Shown here: positions 29,419 through 38,562 of the stretch, in pieces | Layout of the letters: every line of letters begins with the position of its first letter | How positions within the stretch are numbered: position 1 is the stretch's first letter | Assembly (NCBI RefSeq): GCF_027105055.1 | Contig: NZ_CP114264.1 | Coordinates: 806,001-870,000, forward strand | DNA: 64,000 bases | Origin: Acinetobacter sp. TR3 | GTDB lineage: Bacteria > Pseudomonadota > Gammaproteobacteria > Pseudomonadales > Moraxellaceae | Reading direction: 5' to 3' | The notes under the pieces: model-generated | What the model saw: the letters and a program-made list of their open reading frames with translations, nothing else | What the model was told of the DNA's origin: nothing | Databases searched by the model: none | Position numbers and translations under genes: made by a program

Positions 29419-30206
29419 GGTGGTGTTTCAAAAAGTATGCTGAAACAAAGCAGGTTGAATTTTGATAAAATAGAGAAATGCGAATAACTCTAGAAATCAA
29501 ATGTCCAACCTGCCTCAGTGACAGTATAAAGAAAAATGGCATCAAAGTAGATGGGAAACAAAACTATCAGTGCAAAGACTGTAAACGTCAGTTTATTGGT
29601 GACCATGCTCTGAGCTATCTAGGATGTAATTCAGGCATTACTCGAAAAATATTACAGTTGATGGTCAGAGGTAGTGGTATACGAGATATCGCTGAAGTTG
29701 AGCGAATCAGTATCGGTAAAGTTTTACGTACTTTAACCGAATCGACCTACCAAATTCAGCCTAAACAAAGTCATTATGAGTCTCTTGAAGTTGATGAGTT
29801 TTGGACTTTTGTGGGAAATAAAAATAATAAACAATGGCTTATTTACGCCTACCATCGAGAAACAGGTGAGATTGTTGCTTATGTTTGGGGTAAAAGAGAC
29901 TTAGCTACAGTTCAACGATTGAAGACAAAGCTTAAACAATTAGGTATTCACTACACCCGAATTGCAAGTGATCATTGGGACAGTTTCATAACTGCTTTTA
30001 AAAACTGCAAGCAAAGTATTGGTAAATTTTTTACTGTAGGTATTGAAGGTAATAATTGCAAAATAAGGCATCGAATTAGGCGCGGTTTTAGAAGGAGTTG
30101 TAATTTTTCAAAAAAGATTGAAAACCATTTTAAAGCTTTCGACTTAACCTTTTTTTACATCAATAATGGCTTCATTTAATGTCAGCATACTTTTTGAAAC
30201 ACCACC
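29419..30206 (+). mobile_element. IS1-family insertion sequence, copy 2
   Basis: 788 bp, same ends and same encoded protein as copy 1, in the opposite orientation. The outer end at 30206 is followed by the target repeat AAATTACG. Confidence 0.92.
29478..30179 (+). CDS. IS1-family transposase (copy 2)
   Basis: Same 233-aa protein as copy 1: N-terminal CxxC zinc finger, then the DDE region (VDEFWTFVG, ASDHWDSF, IEGNNCK). Both copies are intact, so the transposon may still be able to move, either as a whole or as single IS. Confidence 0.93.
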   Translation: MRITLEIKCPTCLSDSIKKNGIKVDGKQNYQCKDCKRQFIGDHALSYLGCNSGITRKILQLMVRGSGIRDIAEVERISIGKVLRTLTESTYQIQPKQSHYESLEVDEFWTFVGNKNNKQWLIYAYHRETGEIVAYVWGKRDLATVQRLKTKLKQLGIHYTRIASDHWDSFITAFKNCKQSIGKFFTVGIEGNNCKIRHRIRRGFRRSCNFSKKIENHFKAFDLTFFYINNGFI

Positions 30207-30522
30207 AAATTACGTTATTTTTAGCATCACTCCACTGTAGAAATGCTATAGGTTCAGCCTTCACTAAATCATCAAATTCGACTTTTATTTTGAATGAGTC
30301 AGAAGCTATCGACTTTTCTTTAAAAGGTTTATTAAAGTCGTCTGAAGAAACATTATATGAACCTGACTCAGTGTCGATAAATAGCTGACGAAATGAGTTA
30401 ATAATACTTGTTTTACCAGCCCCATTTTCTCCAACAATTACATTTAATCCTTTTCTAAAGTTAATTTCAAAATGCTCTGAAAAACAACGATACCCTTTAA
30501 TTGATAATTTTTTAATATGCAC
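30207..30522 (-). pseudogene. gajA: N-terminal part of split gajA-like OLD nuclease gene
   Basis: Encodes about 105 native residues: MHIKKLSIKGYRCFSEHFEI, then Walker A GLNVIVGENGAGKTSIINSF (about residues 25-45), then up to AKNNVI, where the transposon begins. Joined to the C-terminal part after removal of the transposon and one target repeat, the codons read N-V-I-L-N-L-E-V without a shift. The total is then about 643 aa, a plausible OLD-family length. The gene starts 27 bp after hsdR ends and on the same strand, so it belonged to the restriction operon. Confidence 0.85.
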
Positions 30523-30549
30523 TGCTATACCTATTTAATTATTTAAACC

Positions 30550-33500
30550 TTACGCCACCGCTTCATTAAATGCTTCAACAACCCCAAATATATTGTCAGC
30601 ATCAGCATCACTAAACACACCATCAATCCCTTCATAGTGGATCTGATTAAACGGTGGTTCATATAACTGCGCTGCTTCTAGCACCCCATTTTGAGTTAAA
30701 TGATCAATTAGCATTTCCACAAAACGAATCTGCTTCTCGTTATAGGTTGAACCTTGCAGATATTTTGAGAATGCTTGTTGTACAGCCTGACGATCCAACC
30801 CAATTAAAGATCGAATAAATAACGGTAAGGATTTTTCAGTCCCAAAACATTCTTCAAATTTATCTCGGCTTTCAACTTCTTGCGCTTCAAAAACAAAGCG
30901 TTCTAACTCACTTAGATCGGTCGGTGTCAGTGCTAAACCACGCTTGAGCTTGGCAATGGTAATGTGGTCTTCATTCGCCTTAATAAAGCTCTCTACACGC
31001 TTGCGGTACTGGGCAAGGTTTACGCCACTTGAAACGACTGGTATATCGACTGCTTGCATTTCTCCAATTTCATCATCAAGCATGGAGTAGACAATAGTTG
31101 AGGTCGATTTTTCAATCAGTTTCACCAAGCCACGAATACGTTTACGCATCGCTTCGAGCATTGGCAAGGTAATGCCTTTCCAATATTCCACGGTTTGAAT
31201 ATCTTGAATCAGCGCAATCTGTTCTGCAACAACAGGAATATTTTCTTTGCTTTCCAGCTTAGAAGCAATTTCAATCACTTTATTGGCATAACTCTGAATC
31301 GCTGTATTGTTCTTTTCCAATACTGCCAACTCAAGGTTGTAGCAAAGCATATCAAACAATTTAGCTTCTAAAGTTTCAGGCTCAAGCTGATTAGGTAATT
31401 TAGAGATGTGTTCTCGTAATGTACCGATGGCAAGATCATCTAAGTTGTTCCAAGCATCATCATTTTTGAAATGCTCAACATGCTCAAGTTCAGATTTCAC
31501 AATGAAGTTGTCATTGTTCATGGACTTAACTTCAGTCTGTAAACTTTGACGCATATCTTGCTGTACAGCTTTTAGCTCTTCGGTGGCATCGTCCTTCGCA
31601 TTGAGCAGACTCAGGATATTTAAACGTGCTTTAAACAAGCGTTGTCCGAGTGGCTCTGTGGTCGATACAGGCGCACCATCAGGGTTTTCATTGAAGTATT
31701 CAAAGTTAGAGCAATAGTCGAAGATAAAGAATTCTTTTTTATCATCTTCAGGGCTAAACAGTTCTTTGCAGAGGCGTGTACCACGCCCAATCATCTGCAT
31801 AAATTTCACTTTAGAGCGAACCGCTTTAAAGAATACGAGATTGACGACTTCAGGCACATCAATGCCTGTATCGAGCATATCCACTGAAATCGCAATCTGT
31901 GGCTCAGGTAAATCTTTCTTGCTAAAGTCATCAATTAAGCTTTGCGGATACTTGGTGGCATGGGTAATGACACGGGCAAACTTGCCATCATATTGCGGAT
32001 AGTTTTCGTTAAAGCGGTCAGCAATAAATTGAGCATGTTTTTGATTAACGGCAAAGATAATAGTTTTACCCAAACGATCTCCACCTTCAGTTTTAATGCC
32101 ATTTTCCATCAAGTGCTTGAGCATGAGATCAATCGTGCCTGTATTAAACAGCTCTTTATTAATCTTGGATGCTGAAACTTCTTCGGGTGCTTCTTCATCG
32201 CCCCAATTTAGACTATCCCAATGTTGTTTTTCTTCTTCGGAAAGTTCGTCATATTTCACGCCTTCACGCATGAATTTAAGTGGGACAGAATAGGCTTTTG
32301 GTGGCACAAGATAGCCATCGGCAATGGCTTGATCGAGGTCGTAGTAATCAGTTGGGACACCGCTTTCTAAGCCAAACAGTGCGTATGTATCACGATCTAC
32401 TTCATCTCGTGGCGTTGCAGTTAAACCAACAAGCAAACTATCGAAGTATTTAAAAATCTCGCCAAATTTTTGATAAACGCTACGGTGTGCTTCATCAATA
32501 ATAATCAGGTCAAACATGCCTGTACCGAATTGTCGTGTACCATCGGCATTTTTTTCGTCAATTAAGCCGATCATAGTTTGATAGGTCGAGAAATAGACTC
32601 GACCCACTTGGTTCTTATCTTCAAGTAAATTGACGAATGAGGCATCTTTTAAATTGGCTTTAAAAGCGTTGTGTGCCTGATTGACCAATGAAGTGCGGTC
32701 TGCAAGGAATAAGGCTTTTTGTACCACATTGGCTTTCATCAGCACATCGACTAGTGCAATGGCGGTACGTGTTTTACCTGTTCCTGTTGCCATAATCAGT
32801 AAGCCTGCACGTTCTTTACGTTGATAGGCTGCAAGCATGGCTTTGATGGCACGAGTTTGGTAGTAACGCTCGACAATATCCGCATTGATCGGGAAGCTAC
32901 TTAAATCAGGGTTATTTTTGCGTCTTTCGATCAAGCGTTTGAGTTCTGCTTGTGTGTAAAAGCCATGAACTAAGCGTGGTGGACCACCTTGCACATCATT
33001 CCAGATTCGGGTTTTGTAACCATTGGTATAGAAGATTACAGGGCGTTGTCCTGTTTGTTGCTCTAAACAGTCTGCATAGAGTTTGGCTTGCTGCTGACCA
33101 ATATCAGGGTCGGTTGATGTGCGTTTGGCTTCAACCACAGCCAAAGGCAAGCCATTGGCATCATATAGCACATAATCCACTGCACCTTTACCCGATGGGC
33201 TTGGCATACCTGTTACAGCAACTTCCTCTCGAACCGATGTGCCAATTTCCCAACCCGCTTCTTCAAGCATGAGGTCAATTTTAAGTTTTCGAGTTTCGTC
33301 TTCTTTATAGTCGGTATGGTCTTCGATTTTGCTGTTGGCAATTTTGGCTTGTTCAACGTCTGCACGTTTTTGTGCAAGTTCAGCATCTATATTTGCAAGT
33401 AATTTTTCACGCTCTTCTAAACTGGCGGACAGTTCAAATAGTTTTTGTTCACGTTCCCGTAAAGCTTTATGTTGTTCAGCAAACTGTTTTTCTTTGGCTT

Positions 33501-33990
33501 CTGTTTCTTTTTGCAGTTGTTCTTTGTTGGCGGTGATTTGCTGAGTATTGTCAGCATTTGGTATGAGTTTTGGGTTAAATAAAATCGACTGTGAACGGTC
33601 TTTTGACGGTGAACCATAGTTACGTTCAAACCAGACATACATCAGAAATAAATGGCTGATGTGTTTTACGGTTTCTTCGGTGGTGAGCTGTTTGAACTTT
33701 TTCCCATGTACGGCACTGTTGCCGACCATGCGGATATTGTCCATTTTATCCCAAATATAGGGCGGAATCAGGTCTTTAAATTTGAGATCGTTGAGTAAGT
33801 TATGCAGTGATGCATCATAAGGTTGGGTGAGTTTTTTGTCGTATTGATAGAGCCATAGAACAAGGTTTTCGAGTGATGAACGTGCCGCAGCAAGGGCAAA
33901 CTGAGGGGAAATATACACGAGCTTTTCAGCTTCTTTAGCAGTGGCTGCTAAGCTTTTAAATTCAGGTTCTAAAAACGAGAAGTTACTCAT
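30550..33990 (-). CDS. hsdR: Type I restriction enzyme, R subunit
   Basis: 1146 aa. An N-terminal DUF4145-like helical domain (about residues 1-125) is followed by a coiled coil (about 150-225), then the PD-ExK nuclease (VDYVLYDANGLPLAVVEAKR, about 271-290). The SF2 translocase has Walker A MATGTGKTRTAIALV (about 404-418), DEAHR in motif II, and MIGRGTRLCKELF in motif VI. It cuts unmethylated foreign DNA after ATP-driven translocation. The operon order is hsdM, hsdS, a secreted-protein gene, then hsdR. The DUF4145 plus coiled-coil extension is typical of one HsdR subgroup. Confidence 0.93.
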   Translation of the reverse strand: MSNFSFLEPEFKSLAATAKEAEKLVYISPQFALAAARSSLENLVLWLYQYDKKLTQPYDASLHNLLNDLKFKDLIPPYIWDKMDNIRMVGNSAVHGKKFKQLTTEETVKHISHLFLMYVWFERNYGSPSKDRSQSILFNPKLIPNADNTQQITANKEQLQKETEAKEKQFAEQHKALREREQKLFELSASLEEREKLLANIDAELAQKRADVEQAKIANSKIEDHTDYKEDETRKLKIDLMLEEAGWEIGTSVREEVAVTGMPSPSGKGAVDYVLYDANGLPLAVVEAKRTSTDPDIGQQQAKLYADCLEQQTGQRPVIFYTNGYKTRIWNDVQGGPPRLVHGFYTQAELKRLIERRKNNPDLSSFPINADIVERYYQTRAIKAMLAAYQRKERAGLLIMATGTGKTRTAIALVDVLMKANVVQKALFLADRTSLVNQAHNAFKANLKDASFVNLLEDKNQVGRVYFSTYQTMIGLIDEKNADGTRQFGTGMFDLIIIDEAHRSVYQKFGEIFKYFDSLLVGLTATPRDEVDRDTYALFGLESGVPTDYYDLDQAIADGYLVPPKAYSVPLKFMREGVKYDELSEEEKQHWDSLNWGDEEAPEEVSASKINKELFNTGTIDLMLKHLMENGIKTEGGDRLGKTIIFAVNQKHAQFIADRFNENYPQYDGKFARVITHATKYPQSLIDDFSKKDLPEPQIAISVDMLDTGIDVPEVVNLVFFKAVRSKVKFMQMIGRGTRLCKELFSPEDDKKEFFIFDYCSNFEYFNENPDGAPVSTTEPLGQRLFKARLNILSLLNAKDDATEELKAVQQDMRQSLQTEVKSMNNDNFIVKSELEHVEHFKNDDAWNNLDDLAIGTLREHISKLPNQLEPETLEAKLFDMLCYNLELAVLEKNNTAIQSYANKVIEIASKLESKENIPVVAEQIALIQDIQTVEYWKGITLPMLEAMRKRIRGLVKLIEKSTSTIVYSMLDDEIGEMQAVDIPVVSSGVNLAQYRKRVESFIKANEDHITIAKLKRGLALTPTDLSELERFVFEAQEVESRDKFEECFGTEKSLPLFIRSLIGLDRQAVQQAFSKYLQGSTYNEKQIRFVEMLIDHLTQNGVLEAAQLYEPPFNQIHYEGIDGVFSDADADNIFGVVEAFNEAVA

Positions 33991-34046
33991 GTATATATTC
34001 CCTTAAATATTAAATTAAATTTTATAGATTCTTGATATTAAGTAAT

Positions 34047-34796
34047 TTACTTATGTGTTAAAGAAAAAAAGTTTAACATTATTCGAGCATATTCCATTTT
34101 ATCTGATGCAACTGTAACACTAAGTCCATCATAAATATTGTCTTCATTTGGTCGAAATTTTGCGACCCCATTGGTTTGATATTGTCCTTTTAATTGATAC
34201 TGATAATAAACAGTTTGTTGATTCGCTCTTACTATGTGTACAGGTGGTGTTGTCCCACTAAACTTAGTACCATATAGTTGATGATTTTGCCTTGCAGCTT
34301 CTGGGAAAAATGGTGTTGCGGCATCAAGTCCACAACCGACACAAGCAGGGACAGCATATAAACTTAGGTTTGACTTTTGATCTGCTGATGCAAGTGCTAA
34401 AACGGTGTTGCCATTTACACCAATAGCACCTTTCAATCGTGTCCATTCAGCAGGTGCTAAGATCCATTCTTCTGTTTCAGCAATGTTATATACCCTCATG
34501 CTGGCAGCAAGTTTTTTTGGTAAATCCATTGCGAAATAGCACTTTGACTTATTACAACTTGCTGTAGGTCTATGTGGTGCATCAGTTTCATCCGTACCCA
34601 TAGGGACACTAATTGAATAAGCAGGGACTTGTGCACCATTTTTAAATATTGCTGTACCTATAGATGTTATAGGATGCATTTTTCTTTGATCATTTACGCT
34701 GATATCAATTTTTACAGGAGAAAATTGATATTTCTCTGCAATGCTGGTGGTTGAGAAAAAAATTAAGCCAACGGCTGCGATTAATTTAAATTTCAT
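34047..34796 (-). CDS. Secreted protein encoded inside the restriction operon
   Basis: 249 aa. A signal peptide (MKFKLIAAVGLIFFSTTSIA) is followed by a mature beta-rich protein with Cys in TASCNKSKCYFAMD and in VPACVGCGLDAA. I recognise no family. It lies between hsdS (14 bp upstream) and hsdR (56 bp downstream), same strand, so it is probably co-transcribed. A periplasmic protein has no obvious part in restriction; it may be cargo or an unrecognised partner. Confidence 0.7.
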   Translation of the reverse strand: MKFKLIAAVGLIFFSTTSIAEKYQFSPVKIDISVNDQRKMHPITSIGTAIFKNGAQVPAYSISVPMGTDETDAPHRPTASCNKSKCYFAMDLPKKLAASMRVYNIAETEEWILAPAEWTRLKGAIGVNGNTVLALASADQKSNLSLYAVPACVGCGLDAATPFFPEAARQNHQLYGTKFSGTTPPVHIVRANQQTVYYQYQLKGQYQTNGVAKFRPNEDNIYDGLSVTVASDKMEYARIMLNFFSLTHK

Positions 34797-34810
34797 AGCT
34801 ATCCTTGTAT

Positions 34811-36001
34811 TTATAAAGTACCGTTAAATGCTTGGTTTTGTAGTGATGAAAATAAATTCATCTCATCAGCAAGTTGGTGATTTTTTTGAAGTGCTTTAAC
34901 TTGTGATTTTACAGATTGATATTTCTTTTGAATTTCTAATGGTGGAACTATAAATTCAAATTCTTTAAATACTGACATTGGTGGGAAGTTAGGAATCGCT
35001 GCTCCACGAAAGTCACCATAAAAAGCTTTTTTAAAACTTGGGTGCATAAAAATATCAATAAAAATATCATTTAAAATAATACTTTGATTTAGTGATATTT
35101 TCAGCAGGGCTTGATTAATAATTCCTGCAGGGGAACCTTCTGGGACTTCTGCAAGTCTTCCTAAATTTACACCAGAACAACTTACGATAATGTCCTTAGG
35201 TTTAACATTAAAAGCTTTCAACTCTTTATATTTATCTTCATCAATGAAATATCGCTGAAAACTAAAATCATTATTCAAAGCATGGTATTGTTCATAAACT
35301 AAATACCCTGATTCAACAAAAATTTCCTTTTTTAACGCTCCACCAAATGGTCCTCTTTTCAAAGAATACTTCTCGTTATTTAACATTTTTTCAATTGTTA
35401 ATTTATCCCAGCCTTTAGGATTACTGACAGGATCGCCAAACATATCAATAAAGGTGGCTTGTAAAAGCTGATCTAACTTTTCAATCGCTTGCTGACGTTT
35501 TTGGCGCAATTCATCCGCTTGATCTAAAATTGAAGCAATTCGGCGTTGTTCTGCAAGTGGTGGGAGTGGAACGTCTAAATCCTTAATTACGCCTTGAGAA
35601 ATATTTGGCTGACCACCGCCAACTCGACGGCTCAACAGATACGATTTTGATGCTTCTAAAAATCTGTATAGATAATTAACATCACAAACATTTTCATCAG
35701 GTTGAATATTACAAATAGCTTGGTTCGTTGTTGCATCAAAAGTAAGCTGAGAAACCTCTCCAACTGTTGCGCCATACATAGCAATCAGTAAAGAACCTTT
35801 TGAGACTAATTTAGCTGAGGATTTTTCTACTGCCAAATCAGTTATATATTCTTCAACTTCAGTAATATAACGATTTTTTAATTCACCTGATTTAACCCAA
35901 GGAATTGTACCATTTTCAAAAAATGCATTATTTGAACGAGAAGGTGTACCGCCACTACCTGTTTTACAAAATGTACTTATTTTTTTAACAGGAATTGTCA
36001 T
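34811..36001 (-). CDS. hsdS: Type I restriction-modification specificity subunit
   Basis: 396 aa with two target-recognition domains. The first (about residues 1-135) ends in DVPLPPLAEQRRIASILDQA, the usual start of the central conserved helix, which continues ADELRQKRQQAIEKLDQLL. The second (about 190-360) ends in EFIVPPLEIQKKYQSVK. It decides the methylation and cleavage site; the recognised DNA cannot be read from sequence. Its ATG overlaps the hsdM stop by 4 bp. Confidence 0.92.
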   Translation of the reverse strand: MTIPVKKISTFCKTGSGGTPSRSNNAFFENGTIPWVKSGELKNRYITEVEEYITDLAVEKSSAKLVSKGSLLIAMYGATVGEVSQLTFDATTNQAICNIQPDENVCDVNYLYRFLEASKSYLLSRRVGGGQPNISQGVIKDLDVPLPPLAEQRRIASILDQADELRQKRQQAIEKLDQLLQATFIDMFGDPVSNPKGWDKLTIEKMLNNEKYSLKRGPFGGALKKEIFVESGYLVYEQYHALNNDFSFQRYFIDEDKYKELKAFNVKPKDIIVSCSGVNLGRLAEVPEGSPAGIINQALLKISLNQSIILNDIFIDIFMHPSFKKAFYGDFRGAAIPNFPPMSVFKEFEFIVPPLEIQKKYQSVKSQVKALQKNHQLADEMNLFSSLQNQAFNGTL

Positions 36002-37479
36002 TTCAACAACTCCTTAAGCGTAGCCATTCCTTTTAAAATATCCTGCTCAAGCACTTCTAAATCCGCCAAAATCTTACTTGGGGCTTCATATTCCACTTGT
36101 TCATACACCACTTCCTTATAACGGTTAATCGACAGGTCATAACCATTGGCAGCAATATCGGCTTTATCCACCATAAAGCTTTGCTCTGTGGTTTTACGGT
36201 CTTTTTCACCCTCTAAGTTTTTAAAACGCGCAATGATGTCAGGAATGTTGTTATTTTCATGCTTAGACGCATCGAGTTCATTACGCTTATCATCCAGCGA
36301 GTAACCATCCGCCTGCATATCATAAAACCAAACTTTATCCGTACCGCCCGACATGGTTTTGGTGAAAATCATAATGGCAGTGGAAACCCCAGCATAAGGC
36401 TTAAATACACCAGAAGGCATCGAAATAATCGCTTCAAGCTTTTGCTCTTCCACAATCTTCTGACGCAATGCCTTATGTGCCGTAGATGAACCAAAGAGCA
36501 CACCATCAGGCACGATCACCGCAGCACGACCGCCCGTTTTCAGCAAACGTAAGAACAACGCCAAAAAGAGTAATTCGGTTTTTTTAGTTTTTACGACAGC
36601 TTGAATATTCTTGGCACAGCTTTCATTGTCCAAACTACCTGCAAATGGTGGATTGGCGAGAATCAGGCTGTATTTACTTTCAATATGTGAATGCGTTTCA
36701 CTCAAAGAATCACGGTTTTCAATACGTGGGTTTTCTACACCGTGCAGCATCATGTTCATGGAACCAATGCGAAGCATGGTGCTGTCAAAATCATAGCCAA
36801 AAAAAGTTTCTTCACTAAAGCGTTTAGCTGCTTCAGGGTTGGCAAAAATTTCAGTAGAGTAATGATCGTTTAGGTATTCACTTGCAGCAACAAGGAAGCC
36901 TGCTGTACCACATGCAGGGTCACAAATGGTATCAGTTGGCTTCGGCTGCATCAGCTCTACAATCATTTTGATGATATGGCGAGGTGTACGGAACTGACCA
37001 TTTTGACCTGCTGAGGCAATCTTACCGAGCATATACTCGTAAATATCACCCTTTGTATCTTTGTCATCCATTGGCACATCAGCAACCAAATCCACCACTT
37101 TGGTTAAAAGAGCAGGTGTAGGAATGGTAAAACGAGCATCCTTCATGTGATGGCTATATGTCGTTTCGTCTTCAGCACCCAAATTCTTAATGAACGGAAA
37201 GACTTCATTCGCAACGGTGCTATATAGCGTTGCAGCATCGCCCAAAGTGATGAATTTCGACCAACGTAAATGATCTTGCTCAGGTGTGAAAATTGGATGT
37301 TCTACAGGCTTCTTTAAACGATTAGCTTTCTTCTCTTTTGTAATCTGAATTTCATCTAGTCGGCGAATAAACAGCAAATACGTCATTTGTTCCATAACTT
37401 CGAGTGGATTGGAAATACCACCACTCCAAAATGCATTCCAAATCTGGTCAATTTTGCTTTTAATTTCGCCTGTAATCAC
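35998..37479 (-). CDS. hsdM: Type I restriction-modification methyltransferase subunit
   Basis: 493 aa N6-adenine methyltransferase. The N-terminal HsdM helical domain includes KIDQIWNAFWSGGISNPLEV. The SAM-binding motif is DPACGTAGFLVAASEYL (about residues 181-197), and the catalytic NPPFAG is near 270. I prefer the GTG at 37479, because the protein then starts (M)ITGEIKSKIDQIW, as HsdM proteins usually do, with GAGAG upstream; the ATG at 37494 is the alternative. It is the first gene of hsdMS-x-hsdR. Confidence 0.92.
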   Translation of the reverse strand: MITGEIKSKIDQIWNAFWSGGISNPLEVMEQMTYLLFIRRLDEIQITKEKKANRLKKPVEHPIFTPEQDHLRWSKFITLGDAATLYSTVANEVFPFIKNLGAEDETTYSHHMKDARFTIPTPALLTKVVDLVADVPMDDKDTKGDIYEYMLGKIASAGQNGQFRTPRHIIKMIVELMQPKPTDTICDPACGTAGFLVAASEYLNDHYSTEIFANPEAAKRFSEETFFGYDFDSTMLRIGSMNMMLHGVENPRIENRDSLSETHSHIESKYSLILANPPFAGSLDNESCAKNIQAVVKTKKTELLFLALFLRLLKTGGRAAVIVPDGVLFGSSTAHKALRQKIVEEQKLEAIISMPSGVFKPYAGVSTAIMIFTKTMSGGTDKVWFYDMQADGYSLDDKRNELDASKHENNNIPDIIARFKNLEGEKDRKTTEQSFMVDKADIAANGYDLSINRYKEVVYEQVEYEAPSKILADLEVLEQDILKGMATLKELLK

Positions 37480-37594
37480 GTATAAGACTCTCAAATTTCT
37501 TTGTGCTTATTGTGTTTGAAAACAAGAATAAAATCCACAAAACCACAGAAAAGTACGTCAGTGGTTGTCGTATTTAAGAGATTAACCAATAAAT

Positions 37595-38485
37595 TTACAC
37601 TGCATCAATCCAAGTCTCATAAACTGAGTATCCTTTCTTTTTAAGCTTTTCATATACGCTATAAAAATAAGCATCTACTGCTGCTATTTGATTTTGTTGC
37701 TCTTCAGTCAAATTATCTATTCTGAAAGAAATATCATTAGGAGCACGATCTAAAATTTCTTCTAGGCATTGAGCCATAAAATTTTTTTCATCATAGAATG
37801 TTTCTATATGATAATCATTATCAATAACTCGCTGAATATCGCATTCAAATTGACTAATGTGAGATCTACACTCATTTGCCCATTCAAAAAGATTTTTAGA
37901 AAAATCTAAACCTTTTAAAATTTTTTCATATTCCTCTATTTCTGAGATAAAAGTTCTATTAGCTTGAATATAAGATTTAAAATTAATCGGCAAATCTTCA
38001 ATTTCAGATTTAATAAAAAATAATCCTTTCCTACGATTATTCTGGCTGCGTTTTTTGGGATTTTGAAATTTTTTTGTATCTTGAAGTAGTGTATCAGGTG
38101 TATGCTTATTTTCTATACGATTTTCAACGCTTTCTAAGATGCCTTCAAAGTTAAACTTTTGTGCTTTACAAAGAATCGAGCCTTCAATTTCTAGCTCGAA
38201 AAACTCATGATCATATATCACTTTAGTAAAAATGATGTCATCTCCATCATCATCACCAGTTGAGCCTTTAAATTTTTTACCGATAATATTTTCAGCGATA
38301 TAATTATCACCATTCCTTTTAGCTGTGCCTTCAAATAACCACATTTCAGAATTTCCAGCCCCATAAGTCGATTTCATTGAGAAGGGGATTTCATCCTCTC
38401 TAAGTATGAGCTCAATTACTTCAAGGCGATGACTTATATCTTCTAATTCATAAAAATCAAGATCGCCCTTAAATTTATTATTCAT
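37595..38485 (-). CDS. Hypothetical protein upstream of hsdM
   Basis: 296 aa, acidic and mostly helical, with no signal peptide or membrane segment. The acidic loop GSTGDDDGDD (about residues 74-83) and the basic KKRSQNNRRKG (about 147-157) stand out. No known domain is recognised. It lies 115 bp upstream of hsdM on the same strand, between the integrase and the restriction genes. This is where accessory defence genes are often found; any such role is inference. Confidence 0.6.
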   Translation of the reverse strand: MNNKFKGDLDFYELEDISHRLEVIELILREDEIPFSMKSTYGAGNSEMWLFEGTAKRNGDNYIAENIIGKKFKGSTGDDDGDDIIFTKVIYDHEFFELEIEGSILCKAQKFNFEGILESVENRIENKHTPDTLLQDTKKFQNPKKRSQNNRRKGLFFIKSEIEDLPINFKSYIQANRTFISEIEEYEKILKGLDFSKNLFEWANECRSHISQFECDIQRVIDNDYHIETFYDEKNFMAQCLEEILDRAPNDISFRIDNLTEEQQNQIAAVDAYFYSVYEKLKKKGYSVYETWIDAV

Positions 38486-38562
38486 GTTTTTAAATCTCGT
38501 TAGATTTGTGTTTCAAAACTATAAATATAGCTGTAAGTGATACATGTAGGTGCGTCAGTTGT

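Larger units (their letters stand above)
27029..30206. mobile_element. IS1-family composite transposon inserted in gajA
   Basis: Two 788-bp IS copies in opposite orientation flank an amidase gene. The outer flanks carry the same 8 bp, AAATTACG (27021-27028 and 30207-30214). The inner flanks of the two IS copies do not match those or each other, so the whole 3,178-bp unit inserted in one event. Deleting it with one repeat copy joins the two gajA parts in frame. Confidence 0.9.

Noticed and set aside
27056..30179. Two independent IS insertions rather than a composite transposon
   Set aside because: Neither copy has its own flanking duplication; only the two outermost ends share AAATTACG.
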